Source: a virus
Direction: 5' to 3' (one strand)
DNA: 64,000 nucleotides
IMG/VR virus record: IMGVR_UViG_3300048066_000291
Location: 19,142-83,141 of that record
How positions within the stretch are numbered: position 1 is the first letter of the stretch; each line of letters starts with the position of its first letter. Below are positions 8,197 through 16,113 of this stretch, piece after piece. The notes below the pieces were generated by a model, which saw only the letters and a program-made list of their open reading frames with translations, searched no databases and was not told the DNA's origin. Both the position numbers and the translations under genes were made by a program.

Positions 8197-8787
8197 TTAC
8201 CACTTCCTACATGACCAGTAACGTGCCTTTGTGCGTGGTCCTGGATTATCACAGTTGTGTCTTGCTCTAAAGCTCTTACGTCTTTTGGGATTATTTTTCT
8301 TAATGCTCATTGCTTTGCCTTTAACACTTGAGCCACCGTGTCCAAAGTTTACTTTCTTTACGTTACCTGTTTTAGGATCTTTTACATATACCTTAAACTT
8401 CTTAACGTCACCTTGCATAGGCTTGCCTAGTTTAACTTTGCGACCTTGATACTCTGCTTCGTCCATCGGATCATCATCTAAGTTGTAATGTAGCATACCA
8501 TATGCTTCAAAAAACTCATCATCGTCATCATATGTTTCTTCATCAACATAAGATCCTTCTGATCCCATCTCAATATCAAAATCTTCGTAACCATTTTCAA
8601 ACATAACATTTGCTAATCGATTAGCATATTCGTCTGCTTCTGATTCTGTTAATTCACGAGGCAATTCAAATTGAAATACAGTACAGTCTTGTGCTGTTTC
8701 ATATATTTCCTGTGAAGGAAAGATGCTTTCATCTAATTTAGATGCACCTTCTACCTTATCCATTACTACTCTTACAAAATACTCCAT
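8197..8787 (-). CDS. DUF5872-like basic tag protein with acidic N-terminal domain
   Basis: 196 aa. The N-terminal ~110 residues are acidic (DEETYDDDDEFFEAYG). The C-terminal ~80 are basic and contain FKVYVKDPKTGNVKKVNFG, RRKSFRARHNCDNPGP and TKARYWSCRKW, a module I recall from cyanophages and from algal giant viruses (DUF5872-like). Strong charge split suggests a DNA-contacting tail. Stop codon lies two bases before the next gene's ATG. Confidence 0.75.
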   Translation of the reverse strand: MEYFVRVVMDKVEGASKLDESIFPSQEIYETAQDCTVFQFELPRELTESEADEYANRLANVMFENGYEDFDIEMGSEGSYVDEETYDDDDEFFEAYGMLHYNLDDDPMDEAEYQGRKVKLGKPMQGDVKKFKVYVKDPKTGNVKKVNFGHGGSSVKGKAMSIKKNNPKRRKSFRARHNCDNPGPRTKARYWSCRKW

Positions 8788-8796
8788 TTTAAATCC

Positions 8797-9165
8797 TCAA
8801 TGATTAAGTTGTATTGAATTTACTGTACCGTCTGACCAGCTACTTATAACAACTCTTACCCATACATAGTTCCCTGTAAAGTTCTTTATGTGCGAGCCAG
8901 TTGCTATTGCACTGTCGTTTGCAAATCCAATAGTTTCATGTTCTGTTGCGTCAAGTGTAAACCAATCAGCATCTACAGGATTAGTTGCAAGAGTTGCTTG
9001 CATTTTAATCTTACCCTGAAACCCAGTTATGTTGTACTGTACGGTATGAAATCCGTCACTACGACCATAATAGCCGTCACCTTTAAACTTCTCTCCAGTT
9101 ACAGATTCAATTGTACTGTCCCCTGGATGAGTTTGTGCTGTTAATATTGTTTCACTCTGTGCCAT
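8797..9165 (-). CDS. Small beta-rich virion protein
   Basis: 122 aa, predicted all-beta (VQYNITGFQGKIKMQATL, NFTGNYVWVRVVISSW). I recall this as a conserved structural-class protein of marine T4-like phages. The ATG has no Shine-Dalgarno; a late promoter (GATAAATA) ends 5 bases before it, so the mRNA may be leaderless. Confidence 0.7.
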   Translation of the reverse strand: MAQSETILTAQTHPGDSTIESVTGEKFKGDGYYGRSDGFHTVQYNITGFQGKIKMQATLATNPVDADWFTLDATEHETIGFANDSAIATGSHIKNFTGNYVWVRVVISSWSDGTVNSIQLNH

Positions 9166-9169
9166 ATAA

Positions 9170-9880
9170 CTATTTATCTATATTGCTATTGTAAACTAAT
9201 TTGTCGATTCGACGTATAGAAGAACCAGCCAGCATATACACAAGTTGCATTACACGTTCATCTCTAATATACATATAATAGCCATTTAGATGTCCGTCAT
9301 TTACTAAATAGTCTAATGCTTTATCGCCTATACGTGCTTTGTCTTTATTAGCTTCTATCCAATCCACAAAGCCACTAGGAACTCTATTAGTATTGAACCA
9401 TACTTTTAATGGAAACTGTGGAGCAGTGTCAACAATTACAATATTTTCTTCTTTCTTTAGCAACTCAATTTCTTCTGAACGCGGCTCCCAAAATTCTTCA
9501 GCACTAACACGCATTTTGTTTATTATCTTTACTAATAAACTGCGATCGTTGGTGTAAAGAATAAGAGTCATGTAAGGAGAAACTCTTATTTTATAGTTAT
9601 TTGCAAGTTTTAAACATGAATATACATCTTTAGCATCTAGATAATCGTCAATATCTAATTGTATTTCTGTTCTAAATGCTTTACGAGTAAGAGGAATATT
9701 ATTTCTATATTTTTCTGTTAGAATATCCAGTTGTTCTCTAACATGTGATAGCTTACCATTCTTTTGTAATTCACTCCTAAACATAGTACAAAGAGGATTG
9801 TGGAGTACTAGTTTATACAAGTACTCCCCATAGTGCAGTTTGCGAGTGTCATGCAGTTTCAGTTGTTTTTGTGGATTCAT
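9170..9880 (-). CDS. Conserved hypothetical phage protein
   Basis: 236 aa, basic, soluble. The C-terminal part (GDKALDYLVNDGHLNGYYMY, VRDE-like RDERVMQLV, then RRIDKLV) is a pattern I recall in T4-like marine phages with no function assigned. Its start overlaps the ClpA-like gene by 32 bases (9849-9880), so it is probably co-translated with it. Confidence 0.7.
   Translation of the reverse strand: MNPQKQLKLHDTRKLHYGEYLYKLVLHNPLCTMFRSELQKNGKLSHVREQLDILTEKYRNNIPLTRKAFRTEIQLDIDDYLDAKDVYSCLKLANNYKIRVSPYMTLILYTNDRSLLVKIINKMRVSAEEFWEPRSEEIELLKKEENIVIVDTAPQFPLKVWFNTNRVPSGFVDWIEANKDKARIGDKALDYLVNDGHLNGYYMYIRDERVMQLVYMLAGSSIRRIDKLVYNSNIDK
9171..9179 (-). promoter_or_regulatory. Late promoter (AGATAAATA) 5 nt before ATG
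   Basis: Minus-strand AGATAAATA; the next five bases GTTAT lead straight into ATG at 9165. By T4 geometry transcription would start at about the A of ATG. Confidence 0.65.
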
Positions 9881-12098
9881 TTAACACTTCTAACTTTAAA
9901 CTATTATCAACAAAGTTAATATTTATAGTGCCACCATTCTTCAAATCACCAAATAGTATTTGTCTAGACAATGGACGTTTAATTTCTTTGTCAATCACAC
10001 GCTGTAATGGACGAGCTCCGTTTTTAGGATCAAATCCTTTCTCTACCAAGTAATCAAGTGCTTCGTCAGTAACAGTAATATCGATATTTTTATCAATAAC
10101 CATATTTTTAAGTTCAAGCAAGAACTTACCAACGATTTTCATCATTACTTCTTTACCTAATTTAGCAAACGTAATCACACCGTCAAGTCTATTTCTAAAC
10201 TCTGGCGCAAAGAAACGTTTAAATTCAGTATCTTCGTATGTAAATTCTTCTTCTTCACCAAAGCCAATAGCATTTTTCTCTGCTTGTTTAGCACCTAAGT
10301 TAGTTGTAAGAATTAGTGTACAGTTACGTGCATCAGCTTCTTTACCGTTACTACCAGTAACCATGCCATTGTCCATTAACTGTAACAAAATTTGTGAAAC
10401 ATCAGGATGTGCCTTTTCAATTTCATCTAAAAGCAATACACAATTAGGATTTTCTTGCAATCGAGTAATTAACTGTCCTGCATTATCTTCATGACCAACA
10501 TATCCTGGAGGAGAACCAATCAACTTGGCAACACTATGCTTCTCCATGTATTCACTCATATCAAAACGTACAAGTTTAACACCTAGATTAGATGCAAGTG
10601 CTTTTGCAGTTTCAGTTTTACCTGTGCCTGTTGGGCCCATAAACACAAATGCACCTACTGGTTTATCATCTGGCTTTAGTCCTGCTTGACTAACAAGAAT
10701 TTTATCTACAATACTTTCAAGTGCTTCGTCCTGACCATATACAACTTTCTTTAGATTGTCTTCAAGGTGCATAAGATTTTCACTTTCTTTCTCGGCAACT
10801 TGTTCTGCAGGCATATTAATGATATTAGCAAGCTCATATTGTATATTTGCTTCAGCAACAATTTTTTCACCTTCGTGATTATCGTTCAATTTGAATCTAG
10901 AACAAGCAATATCAATTAAGTCAATTGCCTTATCTGGCAACTTCTTATCTGATTGATACTTTACACTTAGTTTAACGGCAGCATCAATTGCTTCCTCGCT
11001 AATAGTTGTACCATGATATTCTTCATAATACTTTTTAAGACCATTCAAGATATCTTTAGTTACTTCAGGTGTTGGCTCGTCAATAGTAACACGCTGGAAT
11101 CGACGCATTAATGCACGATCCTTTTCAAAGTACTTGCGATATTCTTCCCAAGTAGTGGATGCAACAACTTTCAAGTCACCTTTAGTAAGTGCAGGCTTTA
11201 ACATATTTGCTAAGTCATTTGAATTGCCTTGTCCGCCAGCACCGGCACCATTCATCATGTGTGCTTCGTCGATGAACATAATAGTTTTTCCTTGCTTTGT
11301 AAGAGCCTGTAGAACTAATTTAAAGCGTTCTTCAAAGTCTCCACGATATTTACTACCAGCAAGCATAGCACCAATGTCTAAGTTATATACTTTATATTCT
11401 TTTAAGAAGTTAGGTACATCATCTTGTTCAATTTTAAATGCAAGTCCTTCAGCAATAGCAGTTTTACCAACACCTGGATCACCTACCATAAGTACATTGT
11501 TCTTTGCTCGACGTCCTAATGCTAATGCTAGTTTTTCTAGTTCATCTGAACGTCCAATAATAGGATCAACTTTGCCACGCTTTACTTGATCGTTTAGATT
11601 AGTAGTAAATGCACGTAATGCTCTACGTGCTTCGCTTGAAATCTCTTCACTTTCAGTTTCTAGCTCAACTTCGTTGTCAATAAACGATGCAAACTTAGCT
11701 TTCTCTACTCCGCCTTTTTCTAAGAAATAAACAGCAATACTTTTCTTTTCAGATAGTACAGCAAGTAACACGTCAGCAAGTTCAATGTGACTACGTCCGG
11801 CAAATAAAACTTGTGTAAATGCTCTGTTCAATACACGTTCTACTGTAGAAGTCTTCTTTGGCTTAAACTTATCAGCGTCAGTCTTGATATCATCACAATT
11901 AGTTTTAAGATGATGTTCAAGGTTAGCTTTTACATAATCAACATCGGCACCGTACATATTCATTACATTTGTAAAGTTTTCTTCACAGAACATTGCATAT
12001 AACAGATGTTCTAATGTTACATATTCGTGCTTTAATTTTTGTGCGTCTTTAATACTCTTATCAAATACAAGTTTTAATTCGCTACTTGGCTCGACCAT
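9849..12098 (-). CDS. clpA: ClpA-like AAA+ protein unfoldase
   Basis: 749 aa, close to E. coli ClpA (758). Order: Clp N-terminal repeats (residues ~1-150), AAA+ domain 1 with Walker A GDPGVGKT (~205) and Walker B FIDEAH (~280), AAA+ domain 2 with Walker A GPTGTGKT (~490) and Walker B LLDEIEKAH (~560), C-terminal D2-small domain. There is no ClpB-type coiled-coil insertion, so it is a protease-partner type. An IGF tripeptide (NAIGFGEEE) precedes FFAPEFRNRLD where ClpP-binding loops sit, so docking on host ClpP is plausible. No clpP is in the window. It follows dnaJ by one base, with AAAGGA before its ATG. Confidence 0.93.
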   Translation of the reverse strand: MVEPSSELKLVFDKSIKDAQKLKHEYVTLEHLLYAMFCEENFTNVMNMYGADVDYVKANLEHHLKTNCDDIKTDADKFKPKKTSTVERVLNRAFTQVLFAGRSHIELADVLLAVLSEKKSIAVYFLEKGGVEKAKFASFIDNEVELETESEEISSEARRALRAFTTNLNDQVKRGKVDPIIGRSDELEKLALALGRRAKNNVLMVGDPGVGKTAIAEGLAFKIEQDDVPNFLKEYKVYNLDIGAMLAGSKYRGDFEERFKLVLQALTKQGKTIMFIDEAHMMNGAGAGGQGNSNDLANMLKPALTKGDLKVVASTTWEEYRKYFEKDRALMRRFQRVTIDEPTPEVTKDILNGLKKYYEEYHGTTISEEAIDAAVKLSVKYQSDKKLPDKAIDLIDIACSRFKLNDNHEGEKIVAEANIQYELANIINMPAEQVAEKESENLMHLEDNLKKVVYGQDEALESIVDKILVSQAGLKPDDKPVGAFVFMGPTGTGKTETAKALASNLGVKLVRFDMSEYMEKHSVAKLIGSPPGYVGHEDNAGQLITRLQENPNCVLLLDEIEKAHPDVSQILLQLMDNGMVTGSNGKEADARNCTLILTTNLGAKQAEKNAIGFGEEEEFTYEDTEFKRFFAPEFRNRLDGVITFAKLGKEVMMKIVGKFLLELKNMVIDKNIDITVTDEALDYLVEKGFDPKNGARPLQRVIDKEIKRPLSRQILFGDLKNGGTININFVDNSLKLEVLNESTKTTETA

Positions 12099-12099
12099 A

Positions 12100-12939
12100 C
12101 TATAAATCCTTTAATTCGTTTTTCAGTTGTGTTACTTTTTGTATAAGACCTTCGTCTTTTATTATTGGAATGTGTGCATTAACTGTAATGTAAACATTTC
12201 CTCTTTTGCCTGTTTGTAGGTTCGGTACTCCGTAACCTGGTATATTAAACGTTTGACCTGGTTGTGTGCCTTTTGGTATTTTTAATTCTAACTCTTTTTT
12301 ATCTAACGTTTTAACTATTATAGCACCTCCTGTTAAAAAGTCAAATACATTTGTGTCTATTTTGGCAATTAAATTGTCACCATCTCTAGCCCACTGACGA
12401 TGTTTGTTTATATGCATACGTACATTTAAGTCACCTCTTGGAAAACGTGGATCTCCATTATCGCCTAACCCTTGATATTTTATAGTATCTCCATGTCTTG
12501 CACCAGGTGGTACGTCTACAGTAACAGTTTCTAAATTTCTATTTGACAATGTGTACTGTATAATTAAATTTTTGCCTAATAATACTTCTTCTAGATCAAT
12601 CTTTGCCTGTAATGTTATGTCTCTATTTCTTGGTGTCGGTCCTCGTCCGTGTTGCCCTGCAGGATTACGTCCAAATATGTCTTCAAATGGCGTTCCTGCA
12701 AATGGATTACGACCTTGTTGAAAATGTTGTGAATTAAATGAAAAATCTGGACCAGGATTATCGTATTGTTGACGCTTTTGATTATCACGCAACGTTTGGT
12801 ATGCTTCGTTTACCTTTTTAAATTCTTCCTCATTGCCTCCGCGGTCAGGATGATGTAGCATACTTTTCTTTTTGTATGCTTTGCGTATATCTTGTTCGGA
12901 TGCATTTTTAGGAATTCCTAAAATAGAATAATAGTCCAT
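12100..12939 (-). CDS. dnaJ: DnaJ/CbpA-type co-chaperone
   Basis: 279 aa. J-domain at residues ~1-65 with the HPD motif (MLHHPDRGG), a Gly/Phe linker (NPFAGTPFEDIFG) and the C-terminal peptide-binding domains; the zinc-finger region of classical DnaJ is absent, so it is CbpA type. I chose ATG 12939 (MDYYSILGIPK, the canonical start) over the in-frame ATG two codons upstream. No Shine-Dalgarno. A late-type promoter in the loop of an 11-bp hairpin precedes the start. With ClpA next door and GroES elsewhere, the phage carries its own chaperone set. Confidence 0.93.
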   Translation of the reverse strand: MDYYSILGIPKNASEQDIRKAYKKKSMLHHPDRGGNEEEFKKVNEAYQTLRDNQKRQQYDNPGPDFSFNSQHFQQGRNPFAGTPFEDIFGRNPAGQHGRGPTPRNRDITLQAKIDLEEVLLGKNLIIQYTLSNRNLETVTVDVPPGARHGDTIKYQGLGDNGDPRFPRGDLNVRMHINKHRQWARDGDNLIAKIDTNVFDFLTGGAIIVKTLDKKELELKIPKGTQPGQTFNIPGYGVPNLQTGKRGNVYITVNAHIPIIKDEGLIQKVTQLKNELKDL

Positions 12940-12965
12940 ACACATACTTATCGCATGGACTATTA
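12929..12965 (-). promoter_or_regulatory. 11-bp inverted repeat over dnaJ start with late promoter in its loop
   Basis: Arms TAATAGTCCAT (12955-12965 read on minus) and ATGGACTATTA (12929-12939) pair perfectly; the second arm begins with the dnaJ ATG. The 15-base loop (12940-12954) contains CGATAAGTA (12945-12953). RNA read through from upstream would bury the start codon; RNA begun at the loop promoter would lack the 5' arm. Confidence 0.7.
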
Positions 12966-12982
12966 CATACAGTTAGTACTGG

Positions 12983-13312
12983 TTATTTTTTAGATGAAAA
13001 TGCCTGTCCACCAAAGAACGCTGCTACAATTGCTGCAACGGATACAAAATATGTTGCTGCCATGTCACCTAGTATCTTTGATGCTTGTTCAAGTCCGATC
13101 ATAACTGCTAATACAACAGCAAACGGATATAGTAGCATACCAAATAGTGCAAACCAAGCCATATTACGCTGTGCATCACGCATAGCATCTGCGTCTTCTA
13201 ACTCTTTACGTTTGAACTCCATGTACATTGCATGTTCTTCATTAGATACTTTGCCATCGCCGTTTGTATCTGCTGGATGATGCCCTGATTTTTTAATCTC
13301 TTCTTCTGCCAT
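12983..13312 (-). CDS. EF-hand membrane protein in lysis cassette, holin candidate
   Basis: 109 aa. Residues ~13-26 hold a canonical EF-hand loop DTNGDGKVSNEE (Ca ligands at loop positions 1,3,5,7,9,12). Two hydrophobic helices follow (~48-70 and ~82-103), ending in a short basic tail. Start ATG at 13312 overlaps the upstream TGA as TGATG. Two-helix topology next to endolysin and spanins makes a class II-like holin or lysis regulator possible; not proven. Confidence 0.7.
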   Translation of the reverse strand: MAEEEIKKSGHHPADTNGDGKVSNEEHAMYMEFKRKELEDADAMRDAQRNMAWFALFGMLLYPFAVVLAVMIGLEQASKILGDMAATYFVSVAAIVAAFFGGQAFSSKK

Positions 13313-13590
13313 CACTTTTTCCCCTCTAGCTTTTTAATGCGAGCCTCTAGCTCATCAATCTTTTTTGTTACATATGGATACTTTTTACGCCACGCATCTA
13401 CTGGTTGTTCAAACCATGTAAGGCCCCAACGTTCTACTAGCCAGTCTAAAAACATATCGAATTTAGCATAGCACCAAAGACCTGCTCGTGTGTTTCTAAA
13501 GTACGCTAAAAAAGCCGCACCCAAAAGTGCTCCAATAATACTTGTGTAGATCCACAGTGTGTCACTTAACATACTATCTATAAGTTGCAT
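13312..13590 (-). CDS. Small membrane protein of the lysis cassette
   Basis: 92 aa. One strong membrane helix (~13-32, WIYTSIIGALLGAAFLAYF), an aromatic middle (WLVERWGLTWFEQ) and a C-terminal coiled coil (KKIDELEARIKKLEGKK). It has its own late promoter (13610-13618) and an AGGAG site. Holin or holin-associated protein is possible from position only. Confidence 0.65.
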   Translation of the reverse strand: MQLIDSMLSDTLWIYTSIIGALLGAAFLAYFRNTRAGLWCYAKFDMFLDWLVERWGLTWFEQPVDAWRKKYPYVTKKIDELEARIKKLEGKK

Positions 13591-13609
13591 GTGTATTCTC
13601 CTACAACTA

Positions 13610-13618
13610 TATTTATCG
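13610..13618 (-). promoter_or_regulatory. Late promoter (CGATAAATA)
   Basis: Minus-strand CGATAAATA, 19 bases before the ATG at 13590, with AGGAG between. Confidence 0.75.
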
Positions 13619-13622
13619 TAAT

Positions 13623-14102
13623 TTAGTCGTTAAATGGGTTCAGTCTATCTACTAATGAAGTATTGCCCTGTGCCGCTTCTGCTGCATCTTTTGCTTCTTC
13701 TTGTTGTCTTGATATTTCTGCATTATCTAATGCAGTATTTGCAGCTTTGTAATAATTTTCATATGCTAGTATAATAGCTTGCTGTTGTTGTACTAATGCA
13801 CGTACATCACTAAAGTTTAAACCTAAATTTTCATAACCTTTTGCAGTAAGAGCAAAGATTGCTAATGGCTTACCACCGGATGTCCACTTAGCAAGTTCCT
13901 CTTCCATGTTATCTTCGGTAAGGATAATCCACTCAATTTTACGCATGTTGACAGTATCAACACTTGGAAGAATTAGCTCAGGCTTAGTAACAGGTTTGCT
14001 TGATACTTCAATCCTCTGTGGCGCTGTTGAGCATGCCGCGAGACTTATAAGTATCATAAAGCCAAGGACATTCGTTATTAAAACTTTTATCCGTCTTTGC
14101 AT
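13623..14102 (-). CDS. Outer-membrane spanin lipoprotein (o-spanin), nested start
   Basis: 159 aa. Signal sequence with lipobox (MILISLAACS, Cys at ~24), so a lipoprotein cut by signal peptidase II. The mature part is Pro-rich early (SSKPVTKPELILPSVD) and has a long helical, Gln/Ala-rich C-terminus. Its first 95 bases overlap the i-spanin gene out of frame, the classical Rz/Rz1-type arrangement (T4 pseT.3/pseT.2). Longer than most o-spanins. Bridges to the i-spanin to disrupt the outer membrane in the last step of lysis. GGAG precedes the ATG. Confidence 0.8.
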   Translation of the reverse strand: MQRRIKVLITNVLGFMILISLAACSTAPQRIEVSSKPVTKPELILPSVDTVNMRKIEWIILTEDNMEEELAKWTSGGKPLAIFALTAKGYENLGLNFSDVRALVQQQQAIILAYENYYKAANTALDNAEISRQQEEAKDAAEAAQGNTSLVDRLNPFND

Positions 14103-14484
14103 TTTTCTCTTTCTCCGTTAAAGGTGATCCTGATAGTAATTCAAAACATCTACCTGCATTTTTAGAACCACCATTGATTAATCTTTGCACTGACCTTGGT
14201 CTAGCAGCAGCAGTTAATTCTAAATCGTGTTCTTGCAACTTAGATGCAAGCTGATTATTTTGTTCTCTTGTAGCAGCAAATTCTGCATTAGTTTTTTTAA
14301 GTTCTTCATTGGCGGCAGCAAAATCCGCCGCCATTGTTTTTATAGTTTCTTCATTAGTTGCAACTGCTAAGTTTAATTTTGCATTATTTGCAGTTAATAC
14401 GGCGATAGTGTTTTGGGTATCAGTATAATACCAATAACCTATTCCGCTCATCATTATAATGATTCCTATCATAATTTTTGCCAT
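14008..14484 (-). CDS. Inner-membrane spanin (i-spanin)
   Basis: 158 aa. N-terminal membrane anchor (residues ~3-20, IMIGIIIMMSGIGYWYY) followed by a long periplasmic coiled coil (~25-95, ANNAKLNLAVATNEETIKTM and on). The last third overlaps the o-spanin gene. Lies directly after the endolysin gene. GGAG site before ATG. Expected to span the periplasm with its lipoprotein partner. Confidence 0.8.
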   Translation of the reverse strand: MAKIMIGIIIMMSGIGYWYYTDTQNTIAVLTANNAKLNLAVATNEETIKTMAADFAAANEELKKTNAEFAATREQNNQLASKLQEHDLELTAAARPRSVQRLINGGSKNAGRCFELLSGSPLTEKEKNAKTDKSFNNECPWLYDTYKSRGMLNSATED

Positions 14485-14513
14485 ATATTTCTCCGAGCAA
14501 TTGCTCTGTTATT

Positions 14514-15368
14514 TTATCCCAATAATTTACCTAATGTAGCAGGACCTGCAACACCATCAGCATCCAAGCCGTTTTCAGCTTGCCATTCTTTAAGTTTTGC
14601 TTCTGTTCCTGCACCAAAAATACCATCAGCGCCAACGCCTAATGCTTCTTGCATCATTTTTACGCCGTCGCCTCTTGCACCTTTTCTTAGTACACCAATA
14701 TCGTCTAAATCAAAACTATCGTCTTCATCGTCACCGTGGTGTGTTTCTACATCTTCACCTAGTGCTTCTAAACACATTTCCCAATGATGAATACGATCCT
14801 CAAGGCCAATATAGCCGCCGTTGATACGCTTAGTAAGAGTTTTAATATCCCCACTATCTGCGTAACGATTTAATTTGTTTGAATTCCAATACCAAATAGC
14901 ACTCATTAGTGCTACTTCTTTATCTTCACTTACCATGTCTGGATTATTAACTGCGTCTACGTCCATATCATCGGAAAATTTTGCGTAGTTGTGCTTACCA
15001 GTTAGTTGGATAGGACCACGGCCGCGATAACGCCACCCATCACCAGATGCTGTATCACCATTATCCATGCGATTAGCATACACCACATTTGCAATTTTTT
15101 CTGGCTGTCTTGCATAATCTTCAGCATCACGTCCTGCTCTCTTAAAATATTTGCCAAAAACCGCATCAAGTGCCTTTGCACTATAATTTAGGTTCTCGCT
15201 AAATGTTCTCCAACCCCCAGATTCATGTCCGCATTGTGCTAAAAACGCTGCAACCCGGCGATTGGTATTAATTTCATACTTCGGAAATACTTCGTTCATT
15301 GCATCAACCCAACCATCGGGGTCGCTACACCTCGGAAATAAATCCGCAAATTGTCCTGCTGTTAACAT
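14514..15368 (-). CDS. Endolysin: GH19 chitinase-like lysozyme with peptidoglycan-binding domain
   Basis: 284 aa. Residues ~1-200 are a glycoside hydrolase 19 domain: GHESGGWRTFSENLNYS holds the catalytic Glu, and RYRGRGPIQLTGKHNY is the substrate-cleft motif. After an acidic linker (HGDDEDDSFDLDD), residues ~222-284 form a PG_binding_1 domain (LRKGARGDGVKMMQEAL, GIFGAGTEAKLKEWQ). No signal peptide, so a holin would be needed. Leads the lysis cassette. Confidence 0.93.
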   Translation of the reverse strand: MLTAGQFADLFPRCSDPDGWVDAMNEVFPKYEINTNRRVAAFLAQCGHESGGWRTFSENLNYSAKALDAVFGKYFKRAGRDAEDYARQPEKIANVVYANRMDNGDTASGDGWRYRGRGPIQLTGKHNYAKFSDDMDVDAVNNPDMVSEDKEVALMSAIWYWNSNKLNRYADSGDIKTLTKRINGGYIGLEDRIHHWEMCLEALGEDVETHHGDDEDDSFDLDDIGVLRKGARGDGVKMMQEALGVGADGIFGAGTEAKLKEWQAENGLDADGVAGPATLGKLLG

Positions 15369-15378
15369 TCTATATCCT

Positions 15379-16113
15379 TTACAACATTATTCGTTCGAGT
15401 ACTAATGTTTCACCATCGTTATCAAAAGTTAATTTAGTACCGTACTTGGTGATATTATAGTCACCTAAGTACTTAGTTAAAAATATAATTTCTGAGAAGT
15501 CATTTGGGTTGAAACTTTCTTCGATATTGTTGATCGTTTTTTCAGTTGGTCCAAAGTCTATAAATTGAAATGCTACAGGATCAGCATAAGTCTTCTTTAA
15601 TGTAATCATGTTACTCCACATGTTTACATTTTCTAACATACTTTTATTAAAAAAGTTTGTATAGTTATTTTTTGATTCAGTCATATCTGTTAATATATCT
15701 GAATCAACACCGTACAGTTCCGGATCATTTGGCACTGCTCTATTTAATTCTTCTACAGTTAACGGCATACTGCGGAATTGTTTATGGTAACGGAATCTAA
15801 AATCTTTTTCACCTGTAAGATTTACTACTCCGTTAGCAAGTTCCATAATGTTTTCACTAACTGTCGAGTCTCTTTCTAGTTCTACAAATACTTTGTATGT
15901 TCCGTCTGACTGTTCTCCAGCTGTAACATCGGCATCTAATACGTATTCATAACCTCTTTCAATAAATCCTGCTAAATCTTTTGCACTTTCTTTTGTTGTT
16001 GTGCTAAATGATAAGGTTACAATATCACGATCCTCGCCCATTTTACTTGCATACGAGTCTATTTCAATGATGTGATCAACTGTGTCAATTAAGTCTTCTT
16101 TTTGTAATCCCAT
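15379..16113 (-). CDS. Conserved hypothetical phage protein
   Basis: 244 aa, acidic. C-terminal FSEIIFLTKYLGDYNITKYG resembles a motif I recall in uncharacterised proteins of marine T4-like phages. Start overlaps the upstream stop as TAATG, so both are one unit. No membrane segment or catalytic motif seen. Confidence 0.7.
   Translation of the reverse strand: MGLQKEDLIDTVDHIIEIDSYASKMGEDRDIVTLSFSTTTKESAKDLAGFIERGYEYVLDADVTAGEQSDGTYKVFVELERDSTVSENIMELANGVVNLTGEKDFRFRYHKQFRSMPLTVEELNRAVPNDPELYGVDSDILTDMTESKNNYTNFFNKSMLENVNMWSNMITLKKTYADPVAFQFIDFGPTEKTINNIEESFNPNDFSEIIFLTKYLGDYNITKYGTKLTFDNDGETLVLERIML

Noticed and set aside
14495-14506. 12-bp palindrome GAGCAATTGCTC before the i-spanin gene
   Set aside because: No loop, so a poor RNA hairpin, and no partner site; chance palindrome is as likely.
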